NCBI GenBank assembly: GCA_013285645.1
Contig: JABDHJ010000001.1
Coordinates: forward strand, 254,537 to 318,536
Direction of reading: 5' to 3'
Source: Verrucomicrobiota bacterium
GTDB taxonomy: Bacteria > Verrucomicrobiota > Verrucomicrobiia > Methylacidiphilales > UBA1321
DNA length: 64,000 bases
Shown: in pieces, positions 50,995-60,251 of the stretch
Position numbering within the stretch: the first letter of the stretch is position 1
Layout of the letters: each line of letters opens with the position of its first letter
The notes under the pieces: model-generated
What the model was told of the DNA's origin: nothing
What the model saw: the letters and a program-made list of their open reading frames with translations, nothing else
Database searches by the model: none
Program-made: the position numbers and the translations under genes

Positions 50995-51846
50995 TCAGAA
51001 AGCCGGACAAGTCACCCAGCGTTCAAAAGTTTTAATGCCACCGCCAACATCCTTGGGATAAGAAGAATAGAAAGAGGAGGTCAGGACGTTCTGATCCCAA
51101 CTCGCCTTGATCCCATTGCCGATCGTGGCGTTGGCGAACGCAGCTTGGATGCTTTGGATTTGCGCGGTAGTAAGCAGCGCCAGGCTCCGTTTTCCGATCA
51201 CGGCCAAGCCGACATCGACCGCCACCACGGGATTGGCCGAATTGTAACCGGTGTATTGACTCTGATCGATCATCGTGCCGTCCGCGCACCGAAAGGCGAG
51301 GCGGAAGCCCACCACGCCGGGAGCAACCTCGCGAGAAGTGGAGTTTGACAGCAATGTCGTAATGTCTCCCTGAAAAGAGACGTTTTGATCACTCGTCCAC
51401 GGCACGGCGAGATCGGAACGCTGGAGAACTATTTTGTCCACACTGTTGGTGGCGTTGAGAACATAGCTCACCAGGGAAAGATCCCGGACCTGTGTGGACG
51501 CTGTGCCCGGCACGCCCCGCATCCGGGTGTAGAAAGCGTTGGTAAAGCTGGTCCCGGTGAAATAATAAAGACCGCTACCCGTGGTTGTCGGAGAATTGGT
51601 GGGACCACCGGTTCCAAAGACAGGAAGATCTCCGCGAAATACCGCGCGCTGCAGATCATCCGTGACCAAGTCGACCATGGACCGTGCCTTGGTATAATTA
51701 TCGATCCGGTTTTGTTCCATGCGCCAGGCCTGCTCGGCGACGCCGGTGACCTGCGCCATCATGAGCAGCATAAAACTCATGACAGATACCGCCACGAGCA
51801 TTTCGATCAGGGTAAAGCTGTGCAGGGATGAAGGTGAGGATCTCAT
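50995..51846 (-). CDS. Verru_Chthon cassette protein C (pseudopilin-like)
   Basis: 283 residues with a class III prepilin-type N terminus (SFTLIEMLVAVSVMSFMLLM) and a beta-rich extracytoplasmic body. The ATG overlaps the stop of cassette B as ATGA, and the stop is 12 bases before cassette A. Together with B and A it builds the Verru_Chthon set. Confidence 0.8.
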   Translation of the reverse strand: MRSSPSSLHSFTLIEMLVAVSVMSFMLLMMAQVTGVAEQAWRMEQNRIDNYTKARSMVDLVTDDLQRAVFRGDLPVFGTGGPTNSPTTTGSGLYYFTGTSFTNAFYTRMRGVPGTASTQVRDLSLVSYVLNATNSVDKIVLQRSDLAVPWTSDQNVSFQGDITTLLSNSTSREVAPGVVGFRLAFRCADGTMIDQSQYTGYNSANPVVAVDVGLAVIGKRSLALLTTAQIQSIQAAFANATIGNGIKASWDQNVLTSSFYSSYPKDVGGGIKTFERWVTCPAF

Positions 51847-52388
51847 GGTAACGCAACCATCGTGGTCAACTCGTAGCGATTACCCGGGTTATTCATTGGC
51901 AACGCCGAAGCAGTCGGCCACCAGAGTAAGAGATGGACTTGCGCCAGATGCGCTCCGGTCACGCTATTGGTGCCCGCCTGATAAAACAGGTTGTAAGTGC
52001 GGGTTCCTGCCATCGTTCCATCGAGAGCCACTCCGGCCTGATTGGTCAGGTAGGTGCCATTAGTTGAGTAGGCAACATTCAGCGGCGGGATGGCGAAATT
52101 GGTGATCGCACTGGTGGGAAGCGCCCGGCGCGTGGAGATCAGCAGAGAAGCAAAATTTGCCGCCTGGATTTGGTCTGACGACTCCTTGTTGGTGTCAATT
52201 CCGACGAAGAGGAGTCCAACGATGGCCACCAACGCAAAGGTAAAAATTCCCAGCGCTATCACCACTTCGACCAGAGTGAAAGCACGCAAGGTCGAAGAGT
52301 GTCTAATATGTTGATATTGAATCGTTTTCTGCGAGAAACACCCACAAGATTCCCGCGAAGGATTCTGATTTCGCGGTAAAACGCTCAT
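51843..52388 (-). CDS. Verru_Chthon cassette protein B (pseudopilin-like)
   Basis: 181 residues, with a short leader and the prepilin-type segment AFTLVEVVIALGIFTFALVA. A good AAGGA ribosome site precedes ATG 52388. First gene of the cassette in this operon. The C-terminal part (about 100 residues) has no recognised domain. Confidence 0.8.
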   Translation of the reverse strand: MSVLPRNQNPSRESCGCFSQKTIQYQHIRHSSTLRAFTLVEVVIALGIFTFALVAIVGLLFVGIDTNKESSDQIQAANFASLLISTRRALPTSAITNFAIPPLNVAYSTNGTYLTNQAGVALDGTMAGTRTYNLFYQAGTNSVTGAHLAQVHLLLWWPTASALPMNNPGNRYELTTMVALP

Positions 52389-52681
52389 TTTCTGTCCTTA
52401 AAATGCATTTACCATATAACTACCATCGGTGCCGATGCGCAGCAATAGCACAGTCTATGCTCTCTGGTGAATATTAGGCGCATCGAAACCCGACGTGATT
52501 GATGCCCTTAGCCAGAAAGATTGAGTCATTCTTAAGCCCGCGACATCGGCGAATCATTGAAAACATGGTGGGAGGGAAGTCGACTACACTCGTCACATAC
52601 CACTGAGCCGAAACGCCGATAATGATCACCCGCATCCGAGGAAGCGTGACAAGGAGCCAATCGATAGCCTGCAACGTAGTT
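52389..52681. other. 293-base gap between XylR-like regulator and Verru_Chthon cassette
   Basis: The 3' end of the XylR-like gene and the promoter of the cassette meet here. A minus-strand frame (52474-52707) ends GINHVGFRCA, which vaguely resembles the C terminus of FGE/sulfatase-modifying proteins, but the rest does not; no gene is called. Confidence 0.4.
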
Positions 52682-53881
52682 TTAATTTTGCTTCTGGCTG
52701 GCATCATGCCTGCCAGGAGTGCCCTTATTTTCTTCGCGTCGAGCGGCCTCTTTATAGATTTTCGGTGTCATGCCGAAGGTTTTTCTAAAAATGCGGTAAA
52801 GATGGTTGGGGCGTGAAAAACCGGTGGCCAGGGCAATTTCTCCCACCGCCATGTCGGTCGTCGTCAGGAGAAGCCGGACTTTCGACAAGCGCGTCCGGAC
52901 GATTTCTTCATTGATGGATCTTTGCAGTTCCCGGCGAAAGGCCCTTTCGAGCGGACGCCGTGAACTCCTCGTCGATTTGACGATGGCGGTGACGTCGAGA
53001 CGCGGGCTGGCGTAATGGTCCCCGATATAACGGAGAGCCCGCGCAACCTGGAGATTATCCATCGCCAGGATGTCCGTGCTGCGCCGCGTGGCGAGCCCCT
53101 TGGGTGGTATCAAAATACTTTTCCCGGGCGCTTTTTTTCCGGACATGAGTCGATCGAGCAAGGCGGCAGCTTCGTAGGCCATGCCTTCCAAATCATGACA
53201 AATGCTGGAGAGAGGTACCCGGGACAGTTCGCAGAAGAGCGGATCGTTATCGACTCCTAGTACAGCAACCGATTCCGGGACGGGAATCCGGGCGCCTTCG
53301 CAGGCATGAATGACATCCGCGGCAACGCAGTCATTATAAGCGAAAACCGCCAGCGGCTTGGGAAGTCGTTTTAGTTCCGCAATCAGTTCTTTGCGACGAG
53401 CCGACCAGTTGCGTGGAAGGGATTCGCGGGTGTCGGTATCGAGAGGCGGAAGCTGATGGCAGGAAAATCCTTCTTTCGCCAGGTGCTTCGAGAAGCTTTC
53501 GTGCCGCTCCACGTTCAGTCCGCTATTGCTGAAGGGAGCCCAAGCGTAGTGACGATACCCGCGCTCCAGAAAATGTTCAGCAGCCATCTGCCCGATTTTC
53601 TCGCTGTCTCCTCCGATTTTGGGCAACGGAAGATCGCTCCGCAGGAAAGAAATCTCGACTGCAGGCAGGCCGGAGGAGAGAACAAAATCGGCCAGGTCGT
53701 TCCGATAGCCAATGAAGGAGACGATTCCGTCGCCGCGCCACCCCACTGGAATCTTGGCGGTGTAGACCATGTCGGCGACGACATGCCAGTCGTGCTCGCG
53801 GGCATACCGGATGACGCCTTTTAGAAAGCCATGGTGCGTGTCGGTGATGGCCAGGAGCACGTTGCGGCGGCGGATACTCAC
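52682..53881 (-). CDS. XylR-like regulator (PBP effector domain plus AraC HTH)
   Basis: 399 residues from GTG 53881. The N-terminal two thirds are a LacI/PBP-like effector domain (NVLLAITDTHHGFLKGVIRY, FAYNDCVAADVIHACEG, VAVLGVDNDPLFCELS) and the last 100 residues are an AraC-type helix-turn-helix pair (DVTAIVKSTRSSRRPLERAF, AVGEIALATGFSRPNHLYRI). This is the architecture of E. coli XylR, a sugar-responsive activator. GTG 53881 is preferred, since the ATG at 54127 would overlap the divergent SDR gene and add a non-homologous leader. It probably controls the hexuronate genes on the plus strand. Confidence 0.85.
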   Translation of the reverse strand: MSIRRRNVLLAITDTHHGFLKGVIRYAREHDWHVVADMVYTAKIPVGWRGDGIVSFIGYRNDLADFVLSSGLPAVEISFLRSDLPLPKIGGDSEKIGQMAAEHFLERGYRHYAWAPFSNSGLNVERHESFSKHLAKEGFSCHQLPPLDTDTRESLPRNWSARRKELIAELKRLPKPLAVFAYNDCVAADVIHACEGARIPVPESVAVLGVDNDPLFCELSRVPLSSICHDLEGMAYEAAALLDRLMSGKKAPGKSILIPPKGLATRRSTDILAMDNLQVARALRYIGDHYASPRLDVTAIVKSTRSSRRPLERAFRRELQRSINEEIVRTRLSKVRLLLTTTDMAVGEIALATGFSRPNHLYRIFRKTFGMTPKIYKEAARREENKGTPGRHDASQKQN

Positions 53882-54008
53882 GGAAAACAATTTAGTTCCA
53901 AATCGTCGCGTCTTCGATGGAAATCTTAAGCTGATGGCGCAAAAAGAGACTAAAAATGGCTTAAATGGGTAGTTTACGCGCTCAGTTGCTTTGGAGTAAA
54001 TTTGTTCG

Positions 54009-54770
54009 ATGGCGACTGACTCCTTTTCTTTGGCCGGTAAACACGCTCTTGTCACCGGCGGAGGCACCGGTATCGGGTTCGCCATCAGCCAGGCCTTTTG
54101 CGAGGCAGGCGCGCAGGTCACCATCACGGGACGCCGCGAGGACGTGCTGCAAAAGGCCTGTGAGTCCTTGGGAAAAAGCGCTTCCTACAAGGTCTGCGAT
54201 ATTTCCAAATTAGATACCCTTCCCGCTCTGGTTGCAGCCATCGAGAAAGACGGAATCGCCCTCGATATCCTGGTGAACAACGCCGGCATCAATGCCAAGA
54301 AGCCCGCATTTGAAATAACGGACGAGGAATTCGCCCGCATCATCCAGACCAATCTCAGCGGTCTCTTTTCCCTGACACGGGAAGTCGCCCGCGGAATGGC
54401 CTCGCGAGGCAGGGGCGCGATTCTCAACATCACTTCAATGGCGGCGATGTATGGGCTACCCAAGGTGGCGGCGTACAGCGCATCCAAAACGGGTGTGCTC
54501 GGATTGACCCGCACCTTGGCCGTGGAATTTGCGCCGCTCGGCATCCGCGTTAATGCTATTGCTCCGGGATTTATCTACTCGGAAATGACCAATAAGGCGC
54601 TCAACTCCGATCCCGAGCGCAAGCAGCGCGTGATGGATCGCACGCCAATGAGGCGCATGGGGCAGGCGGAAGAGATTGCGATGGCGGCGGTTTTTCTTTG
54701 CTCGGACGCGGCCAGCTTCATCACCGGCGTCAACCTTCCCGTGGATGGCGGCCATTCCATCGGCTTTTAA
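54009..54770 (+). CDS. SDR oxidoreductase, likely D-mannonate/fructuronate oxidoreductase
   Basis: 253-residue classical short-chain dehydrogenase: cofactor motif TGGGTGIGFAI, NNAGIN, catalytic Ser in ITSMAAMYG, Tyr-x3-Lys in YSASKTG. Its place directly before uxuA suggests it reduces D-fructuronate to D-mannonate; Bacillus subtilis UxuB (YjmF) is an SDR of this type. A gluconate 5-dehydrogenase-like activity is the alternative. It is divergent from the XylR-like regulator and starts the hexuronate operon. Confidence 0.82.
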   Translation: MATDSFSLAGKHALVTGGGTGIGFAISQAFCEAGAQVTITGRREDVLQKACESLGKSASYKVCDISKLDTLPALVAAIEKDGIALDILVNNAGINAKKPAFEITDEEFARIIQTNLSGLFSLTREVARGMASRGRGAILNITSMAAMYGLPKVAAYSASKTGVLGLTRTLAVEFAPLGIRVNAIAPGFIYSEMTNKALNSDPERKQRVMDRTPMRRMGQAEEIAMAAVFLCSDAASFITGVNLPVDGGHSIGF

Positions 54771-54774
54771 AGTT

Positions 54775-55977
54775 ATGGCGCAAAACATTCCATGGCTGGA
54801 GCAAACGTGGCGCTGGTTTGGTCCGCAAGATCCGATCCCGCTTCAACACATCCGGCAGGCAGGAGCAACCGGCGTTGTCACCGCTTTGCATCATATTCCC
54901 AACGGGACTGTTTGGTCGGTGGAGGAAATCCGTCGTCGCAAGGAAGAGATCGAACGCGCTGGATTGCGGTGGTCTGTGGTCGAAAGCGTTCCCGTCCACG
55001 AAGACATCAAGCAGGCAAAAGGCGACTGCGAGCGGTATCTGGCCAACTACGCGCAAAGTCTGCGGAATTTGGCGACGTGTGGAATCAAGGTCGTTTGCTA
55101 CAACTTCATGCCGCTGCTGGATTGGACGCGAACGGACCTTGCCTGGACTCTGCCGGACGGAGCGGAAGCCCTGCGTTTTGATGCAATCGAAGCTGCCGTC
55201 TTTGACCTGCACATTCTCAAGCGAGAGGGAGCGGAGAAAAGTCATTCACCCGATGTCATTGCCAAAGCAGAAAAACTTCATCAGCGACTTTCGACCAATC
55301 ACCTCGAAAAGCTGACACAAACCATTTTGCTTGGGCTCCCGGGTACAGTCGAGGACATGACGATCGAAGAATTTCGCGCCGCTTTAAATCAGTATAAGGA
55401 AATCGATTCTGCACAACTGCGGAAGAATCATGCGGCCTTTTTGCGTCACGTCGTGCCGGTCGCCGAAGAGTGCGGCGCCTCACTTTGCATCCATCCTGAC
55501 GATCCACCGTTTTCGATTTTCGGACTGCCCCGCATCGCCAGCACGGCAACCGACCTCGATGCGATCCTGGCTGCGGTCGATTCGCCCGCGAACGGCATCA
55601 CTTTTTGCTCCGGTTCCCTGGGTGCGCATCCCGACAACGACCTCCCCGCGATCTTTCGCCGTGTGGCTCCTCGCGTCCACTTTCTGCACCTGCGCAATGT
55701 CCTGCGTGAAGCGAATGGCAGCTTCCATGAAGCGGAACATCTCGGTGGCAGCACCGATATGGCGGCACTTATGCTCGCGATCGTCGAGGAATTGTACCAC
55801 CGTGCTGCGAGTGGAAACAACACTCCCCTGCCCATGCGCCCGGATCACGGGCACCGAATGCTCGGCGATCTTCAACATAAATTTTATGCCGGTTATTCCG
55901 CCATCGGTCGCCTGAGAGGCCTGGCCGAATTGCGCGGCTTGGAACTAGGCATCCGCCACATGCTCGGGAGAAAATAA
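54775..55977 (+). CDS. uxuA: Mannonate dehydratase
   Basis: 400-residue TIM-barrel enzyme that converts D-mannonate to 2-keto-3-deoxygluconate, four bases after the SDR gene. Motifs include WRWFGPQDPIPLQHIRQAGA, HHIPNGTVWS, YNFMPLLDWTRTDL, HPDDPPFS, FCSGSLGAHPDNDLP, HFLHLRN and PMRPDHGHRMLGD. Length and motifs are standard for UxuA. ATG 54775 gives the usual N terminus MAQNIPWLEQTWRWFG. Confidence 0.95.
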   Translation: MAQNIPWLEQTWRWFGPQDPIPLQHIRQAGATGVVTALHHIPNGTVWSVEEIRRRKEEIERAGLRWSVVESVPVHEDIKQAKGDCERYLANYAQSLRNLATCGIKVVCYNFMPLLDWTRTDLAWTLPDGAEALRFDAIEAAVFDLHILKREGAEKSHSPDVIAKAEKLHQRLSTNHLEKLTQTILLGLPGTVEDMTIEEFRAALNQYKEIDSAQLRKNHAAFLRHVVPVAEECGASLCIHPDDPPFSIFGLPRIASTATDLDAILAAVDSPANGITFCSGSLGAHPDNDLPAIFRRVAPRVHFLHLRNVLREANGSFHEAEHLGGSTDMAALMLAIVEELYHRAASGNNTPLPMRPDHGHRMLGDLQHKFYAGYSAIGRLRGLAELRGLELGIRHMLGRK

Positions 55978-55981
55978 ATCT

Positions 55982-57415
55982 ATGAGCCAGCCTTTCATTC
56001 ACGACGATTTCCTGCTCGGCAATGAACCGGCCCGCGAACTTTATCATCGTCATGCGGCGTCCCAGCCAATCATCGATTATCACAATCATCTCTCGGCTGC
56101 GCAGATTGCCGCCAATCATCAATTCAGTGACTTGAGCGAGATTTGGCTGACGGGCGATCACTATAAATGGCGCGCGATGCGGGCAAATGGAATCGCCGAA
56201 CAATTCATCACGGGCGATGCTACGCCGGAGGAAAAATTCCAATCGTGGGCGGCGACGGTTCCCTACGCCCTGCGCAATCCGCTCTACCACTGGACTCATC
56301 TCGAGCTGACCCGCCATTTCGGAATCAACGAACTGTTAAGCCCCGAGACATCCGGCCACATCTGGCGTGAAGCCAACTCCCAGTTGCCCAAATTGCGCGT
56401 ACATGATTTGTTGGAGTACCATCAAGTCAAAGTCCTGTGCACCACGGACGATCCCGCCGATTCGCTGGAGCACCATCACACCATCCGCGAAAGCAAATTC
56501 AAGACGCGCGTCTATCCCACCTATCGCCCGGACAAGGCCCTGCAGATTCATCAGCCGGTCGCGTTTAACGGCTGGATTGAGCGGCTCGAACAAACGAGCG
56601 AAAGTTCGATCCGGACTTTCGACGACTTGTTGACCGCCCTCAAAAAACGGCATGACGATTTCCATGACATCGGATGTCGCGCCTCAGATCACGGCTTGGA
56701 GATCTGCCCTACGTCACCATGCTCCCATGCCGAGGCGGCAAATATTTTCCAAGCCGCACGTGCCGGAAAAATGACGCGCCCGGAAGAGCAGTTCGCTTAC
56801 AGCTCCTTTCTCATGCTCGAGTTTGGCCGTTGGAATGCGGCGCGGGGCTGGGCGCAACAACTCCACCTCGGCGCCTTGCGCAATAACAACACGCGGTTCC
56901 TTCAATCAGTGGGCCCGGATACCGGGTTCGATTCCATCGGAAATTTTCCGCAATCTCATGCCCTCGCATTTTATCTCGATACGCTGGACAGGACAAACGA
57001 ACTGCCCCGGACCATTCTCTACAATATCAATCCCTCCGATAATTATGTCTTTGCCGCGATGGCAGGCAATTTCCAGGACGGCAGCATCCCCGGCAAAATA
57101 CAATTCGGCAGCGGCTGGTGGTTTCTCGACCAGAAGGAAGGCATCGAGTGGCAACTCAACGCGCTATCCAACCTCGGGCTGCTGCGTCGTTTTGTCGGGA
57201 TGGTGACCGACTCGCGCAGTTTTCTTTCGTTCCCGCGGCACGAATATTTCCGGCGCGTCCTTTGCAATCTTCTCGGTCAAGGCATCGCAGCCGGTGAATT
57301 GCCCTCCGATCCACCGCTCATTGGTAAAATGGTGGAGGAAATCTGCTTCAGTAACGCGCGCGATTATTTTGGCTTTGAACTCCCGCCCGATTCCGCCTCA
57401 CCCGGGGTCGCATGA
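55982..57415 (+). CDS. uxaC: Glucuronate/galacturonate isomerase UxaC
   Basis: 477-residue uronate isomerase of the amidohydrolase-like family, converting D-glucuronate to D-fructuronate (or galacturonate to tagaturonate). Metal-binding HxH is in DYHNHLSA; the family blocks YPTYRPDKALQI, GCRASDHGLE and TDSRSFLSFPRHEYFRR are present. It begins four bases after uxuA with a GGGAGA site and its stop overlaps the permease start (ATGA). Confidence 0.95.
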   Translation: MSQPFIHDDFLLGNEPARELYHRHAASQPIIDYHNHLSAAQIAANHQFSDLSEIWLTGDHYKWRAMRANGIAEQFITGDATPEEKFQSWAATVPYALRNPLYHWTHLELTRHFGINELLSPETSGHIWREANSQLPKLRVHDLLEYHQVKVLCTTDDPADSLEHHHTIRESKFKTRVYPTYRPDKALQIHQPVAFNGWIERLEQTSESSIRTFDDLLTALKKRHDDFHDIGCRASDHGLEICPTSPCSHAEAANIFQAARAGKMTRPEEQFAYSSFLMLEFGRWNAARGWAQQLHLGALRNNNTRFLQSVGPDTGFDSIGNFPQSHALAFYLDTLDRTNELPRTILYNINPSDNYVFAAMAGNFQDGSIPGKIQFGSGWWFLDQKEGIEWQLNALSNLGLLRRFVGMVTDSRSFLSFPRHEYFRRVLCNLLGQGIAAGELPSDPPLIGKMVEEICFSNARDYFGFELPPDSASPGVA

Positions 57416-58710
57416 CCTCCACGACCCTTCCACGAAAAACCCATCTGCGGTGGTGGATTTGCCTGGTCGTCTTTTTCGCCACAACGATCATTTATTCGGA
57501 TCGCCAGTTTCTTTCGCTGCTCAAGTCGACTCTCGCGACGGAGATTCACTGGACCGATACGCAGTTCGCGAGCGTCAACTCCTGCTTTCTCGGTGCCTAT
57601 GCCTTTGGTCTGCTTTTCTTCGGGCGCTTCATCGACCGCGTCGGAGTCAAAATCGGTTACGCTACGACTGTCTTTCTTTGGAGCCTGGCAGCGCTCTCCC
57701 ACACGCTGGTCACGACGGTCGAAGGCTTTATGCTGGCCCGTATCTTTCTCGGCTTGAGTGAAGCCGGAAATTTTCCAGCCGCCATCAAAGCCATCGCGCA
57801 GTGGTTTCCGCGCGCGGAACGGGCCTTCGCCACGGCGTTGTTCAATTCCGGTGCCAACGTCGGCGCCATCGTCGCTCCGTTTCTCGTCGCTTGGTTGCTG
57901 CGGAATGGATTCACATGGCATGCGCCTTTTCTCATCGCGGGCGTTGCGGGTTTTATTTGGGTGGTCATCTGGCGGCTTTTCTACAGTACGCCCGAGAAAC
58001 ATCGATTAGTCTCATCGACCGAACTCGCTTGGATCAGAAGCGATCCCGTTTCACCGGAGGAAAACGCGCCGCAGGTCCCATGGCTGAGCCTGTTCGGGTT
58101 TTCCCAGACATGGTCCTTCATTGTGGCCAAGTTTCTGACCGATCCGGTCTGGTTTTTTCTCCTCTTCTGGTTGCCCGATTATTTCAAGAAGACGCGCCAT
58201 CTCGATATCAAATCGAGTTGGCCACACCTCATGACCATCTACGGAATCGTGACGGTGCTCAGTTTACTCGGCGGTTATTTCCCCGGTTACCTAGCCCGGC
58301 GCGGATGGAGTGTCACCCGCGCCCGCAAAACGGGACTCTTTTGCTATGCGTTGCTCGTGCTCCCGATCCTGATGGTCGGCACAGTCGGCGACTGGACCGC
58401 CGTTCTGATCATCGGACTGGTCGGCGCCGCACACCAATCGTGGTCGGCCAATCTCTTCACCACCGTCTCGGACATGTTTCCACGCAACACCATCGGATCG
58501 CTCATCGGCATGGGCAGCATGGCTGGCGCAGTCGGCAGCATGCTCTTCCAATATTTTTGCGGGCACATCCTCGACATTTACGGGGCCGATCACGCCGCCA
58601 CTGGCTACTCCCTGCTTTTTGCCTACGCCGCTTTCGCCTATATGATCGCATTCGGACTGCAACACCTTCTCGCGCCGAAATTTGAACCTTTGAACTTGCA
58701 CCTACGTTAA
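57412..58710 (+). CDS. MFS hexuronate transporter (ExuT/ACS family)
   Basis: 432 residues with about 12 transmembrane helices. The N-terminal half holds the ACS-family landmark RWWICLVVFFATTIIYSDRQ and FFGRFIDRVGVK, and the cytoplasmic loop ends in VSSTELAWIRSDP. The gene overlaps uxaC by ATGA and follows uxuA and uxaC, so uptake of glucuronate or galacturonate is the inferred role. Confidence 0.88.
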   Translation: MTSTTLPRKTHLRWWICLVVFFATTIIYSDRQFLSLLKSTLATEIHWTDTQFASVNSCFLGAYAFGLLFFGRFIDRVGVKIGYATTVFLWSLAALSHTLVTTVEGFMLARIFLGLSEAGNFPAAIKAIAQWFPRAERAFATALFNSGANVGAIVAPFLVAWLLRNGFTWHAPFLIAGVAGFIWVVIWRLFYSTPEKHRLVSSTELAWIRSDPVSPEENAPQVPWLSLFGFSQTWSFIVAKFLTDPVWFFLLFWLPDYFKKTRHLDIKSSWPHLMTIYGIVTVLSLLGGYFPGYLARRGWSVTRARKTGLFCYALLVLPILMVGTVGDWTAVLIIGLVGAAHQSWSANLFTTVSDMFPRNTIGSLIGMGSMAGAVGSMLFQYFCGHILDIYGADHAATGYSLLFAYAAFAYMIAFGLQHLLAPKFEPLNLHLR

Positions 58711-58724
58711 TGCACTTAAATGCA
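58711..58724. promoter_or_regulatory. Near-palindrome between the hexuronate permease and GPH transporter genes
   Basis: TGCACTTAAATGCA is a 14-base near-perfect palindrome (one mismatched pair), and the word AATGCAC occurs twice nearby as a direct repeat (58709-58715 and 58719-58725). It lies in the 52-base gap before the GPH transporter gene and could be an operator; this is tentative. Confidence 0.3.
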
Positions 58725-58762
58725 CATTGCTCTAGAAAGCAAAAGCTGCAATGATCGTTTGA

Positions 58763-60244
58763 GTGTCCGTTTCCACCCAGCCCCTCACGCAAAATCCGGT
58801 CACAAAACCTGTGAACATGAAACTCAGTTTCGTGGAAAAGTTTGGTTTCGGATTGGGCGATACCGCCAGCAATTTCGTATGGGGCACACTGGGGTTTTTC
58901 CTGATGTATTATTACACGGAAATCTTTGGCATATCCGCCCTGGCCGCCGGGACTCTCTTTCTTTTCACCCGGTGCGGTGACGGCGTGGTCGACTTTTTCA
59001 TGGGCGCGATTGCCGATCGCACCAACACGAAGTGGGGCAAATTTCGGCCCTATCTGCTTTGGATGAGCGTCCCGTTGGCTGTCGTTTTCGTGCTCACCTT
59101 CACCACGCCCAATCTCGATACGAATGGCAAGATCGTTTACGCGTGGATCACCTACAGCCTTCTCATGATCTTCTATACGGCGATCAACATTCCGTATGCG
59201 GCCCTCTCCGGCGTCATGACCAACGATCCGTTGGATCGCACCAGCCTGAATTCCTATCGGATGGCTCTCGCGCGCATCGGCGGTCTCATCGTCACCGCCT
59301 GCACACTTCCGCTTATCGCTTTTTTAGGTGGCCTTCCTTCGGACTTCGACAAAGCCGCGCTCACGCCGGAACAACACATCCAGGCATCCCACGGTTATCA
59401 GATGACCATAGCCCTTTTTTCCATCATCGCCGTCGTGCTCTTCCTCATCACGTTTCTTACCACCAGGGAACGAATTCAGCCGCCGCCCGCGCAGAAAACC
59501 AATCTGCTGGACGACCTAGTCAGCCTCTTCCGCAACCGGCATTGGGTCATGATCTTCATCGCCAGCCTCATCGTGATGACGCTGATCATCGTCCGGGACG
59601 GCACCCTTCTCTATTACGCCAAGTATTACGCCGGGATGAACGACCAAAGCATCGACTTCCTCGGCTATAAATATCCGATGGAAAGTTTCCTACTGGTGGC
59701 GGGAAATCTCGGCTTCATCCCCGGCGCGATTTGCACGCGCTTTCTGGTCAAATTTATCGGAAAGAAATATGCCTACATCGCAACCCTGCTCGGACTCTCG
59801 ATTACGTGCGCCGCCTTCTATTGGATCCAGCCGGGCCAGACCGGCCTGATTTTCTTTTTCCACGCGCTGAATAACTTCTGCGGTGGCCTCAACGCCGCAC
59901 TTTATTTTGCCATGATCGCGGACACCGCTGACTTCGCGGAATGGAAATTTAACGTCCGCACCACCGGCATCATTTTCTCCGCCACGACATGCTCGCAAAA
60001 AGTCGGACTCGGCATCGGTGGCTTTATTTCGGGCCTGGTCCTCACTTCCTATGGCTATCAACCCGATGTCGCCACTCAGACTGCGCAGGCCAGCCACGGC
60101 ATCCTGCTTATGGTCAGCCTAATTCCGGCTGCGGGTTACCTCTTCATTGCCGCTCTCTTCAATCTTTACGGCTTGGATGAAAAGTTCTGCCACACCATCC
60201 GCGAAGACTTGGCCAACCGTCATCTTAACCAAATCCACGTTTAA
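58763..60244 (+). CDS. GPH-family sugar:cation symporter
   Basis: 493 residues with about 12 membrane segments, of the glycoside-pentoside-hexuronide (GPH) family: SFVEKFGFGLGDTASNFVWG, then DFFMGAIADRTNTKWGKFRP. Imports a disaccharide, pentoside or hexuronide with a cation. It begins at GTG 58763 (ATG 58817 gives a shorter version; no clear ribosome site at either). It is followed by a GH30 enzyme eight bases later, so it probably imports the product of that enzyme or of related secreted hydrolases. Confidence 0.88.
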   Translation: MSVSTQPLTQNPVTKPVNMKLSFVEKFGFGLGDTASNFVWGTLGFFLMYYYTEIFGISALAAGTLFLFTRCGDGVVDFFMGAIADRTNTKWGKFRPYLLWMSVPLAVVFVLTFTTPNLDTNGKIVYAWITYSLLMIFYTAINIPYAALSGVMTNDPLDRTSLNSYRMALARIGGLIVTACTLPLIAFLGGLPSDFDKAALTPEQHIQASHGYQMTIALFSIIAVVLFLITFLTTRERIQPPPAQKTNLLDDLVSLFRNRHWVMIFIASLIVMTLIIVRDGTLLYYAKYYAGMNDQSIDFLGYKYPMESFLLVAGNLGFIPGAICTRFLVKFIGKKYAYIATLLGLSITCAAFYWIQPGQTGLIFFFHALNNFCGGLNAALYFAMIADTADFAEWKFNVRTTGIIFSATTCSQKVGLGIGGFISGLVLTSYGYQPDVATQTAQASHGILLMVSLIPAAGYLFIAALFNLYGLDEKFCHTIREDLANRHLNQIHV

Positions 60245-60251
60245 CAAAACT

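Noticed and set aside
52474-52707. Minus-strand 77-codon frame ending HVGFRCA
   Set aside because: The last residues resemble the end of FGE/sulfatase-modifying proteins, but the rest does not and the frame overlaps the XylR-like gene end.
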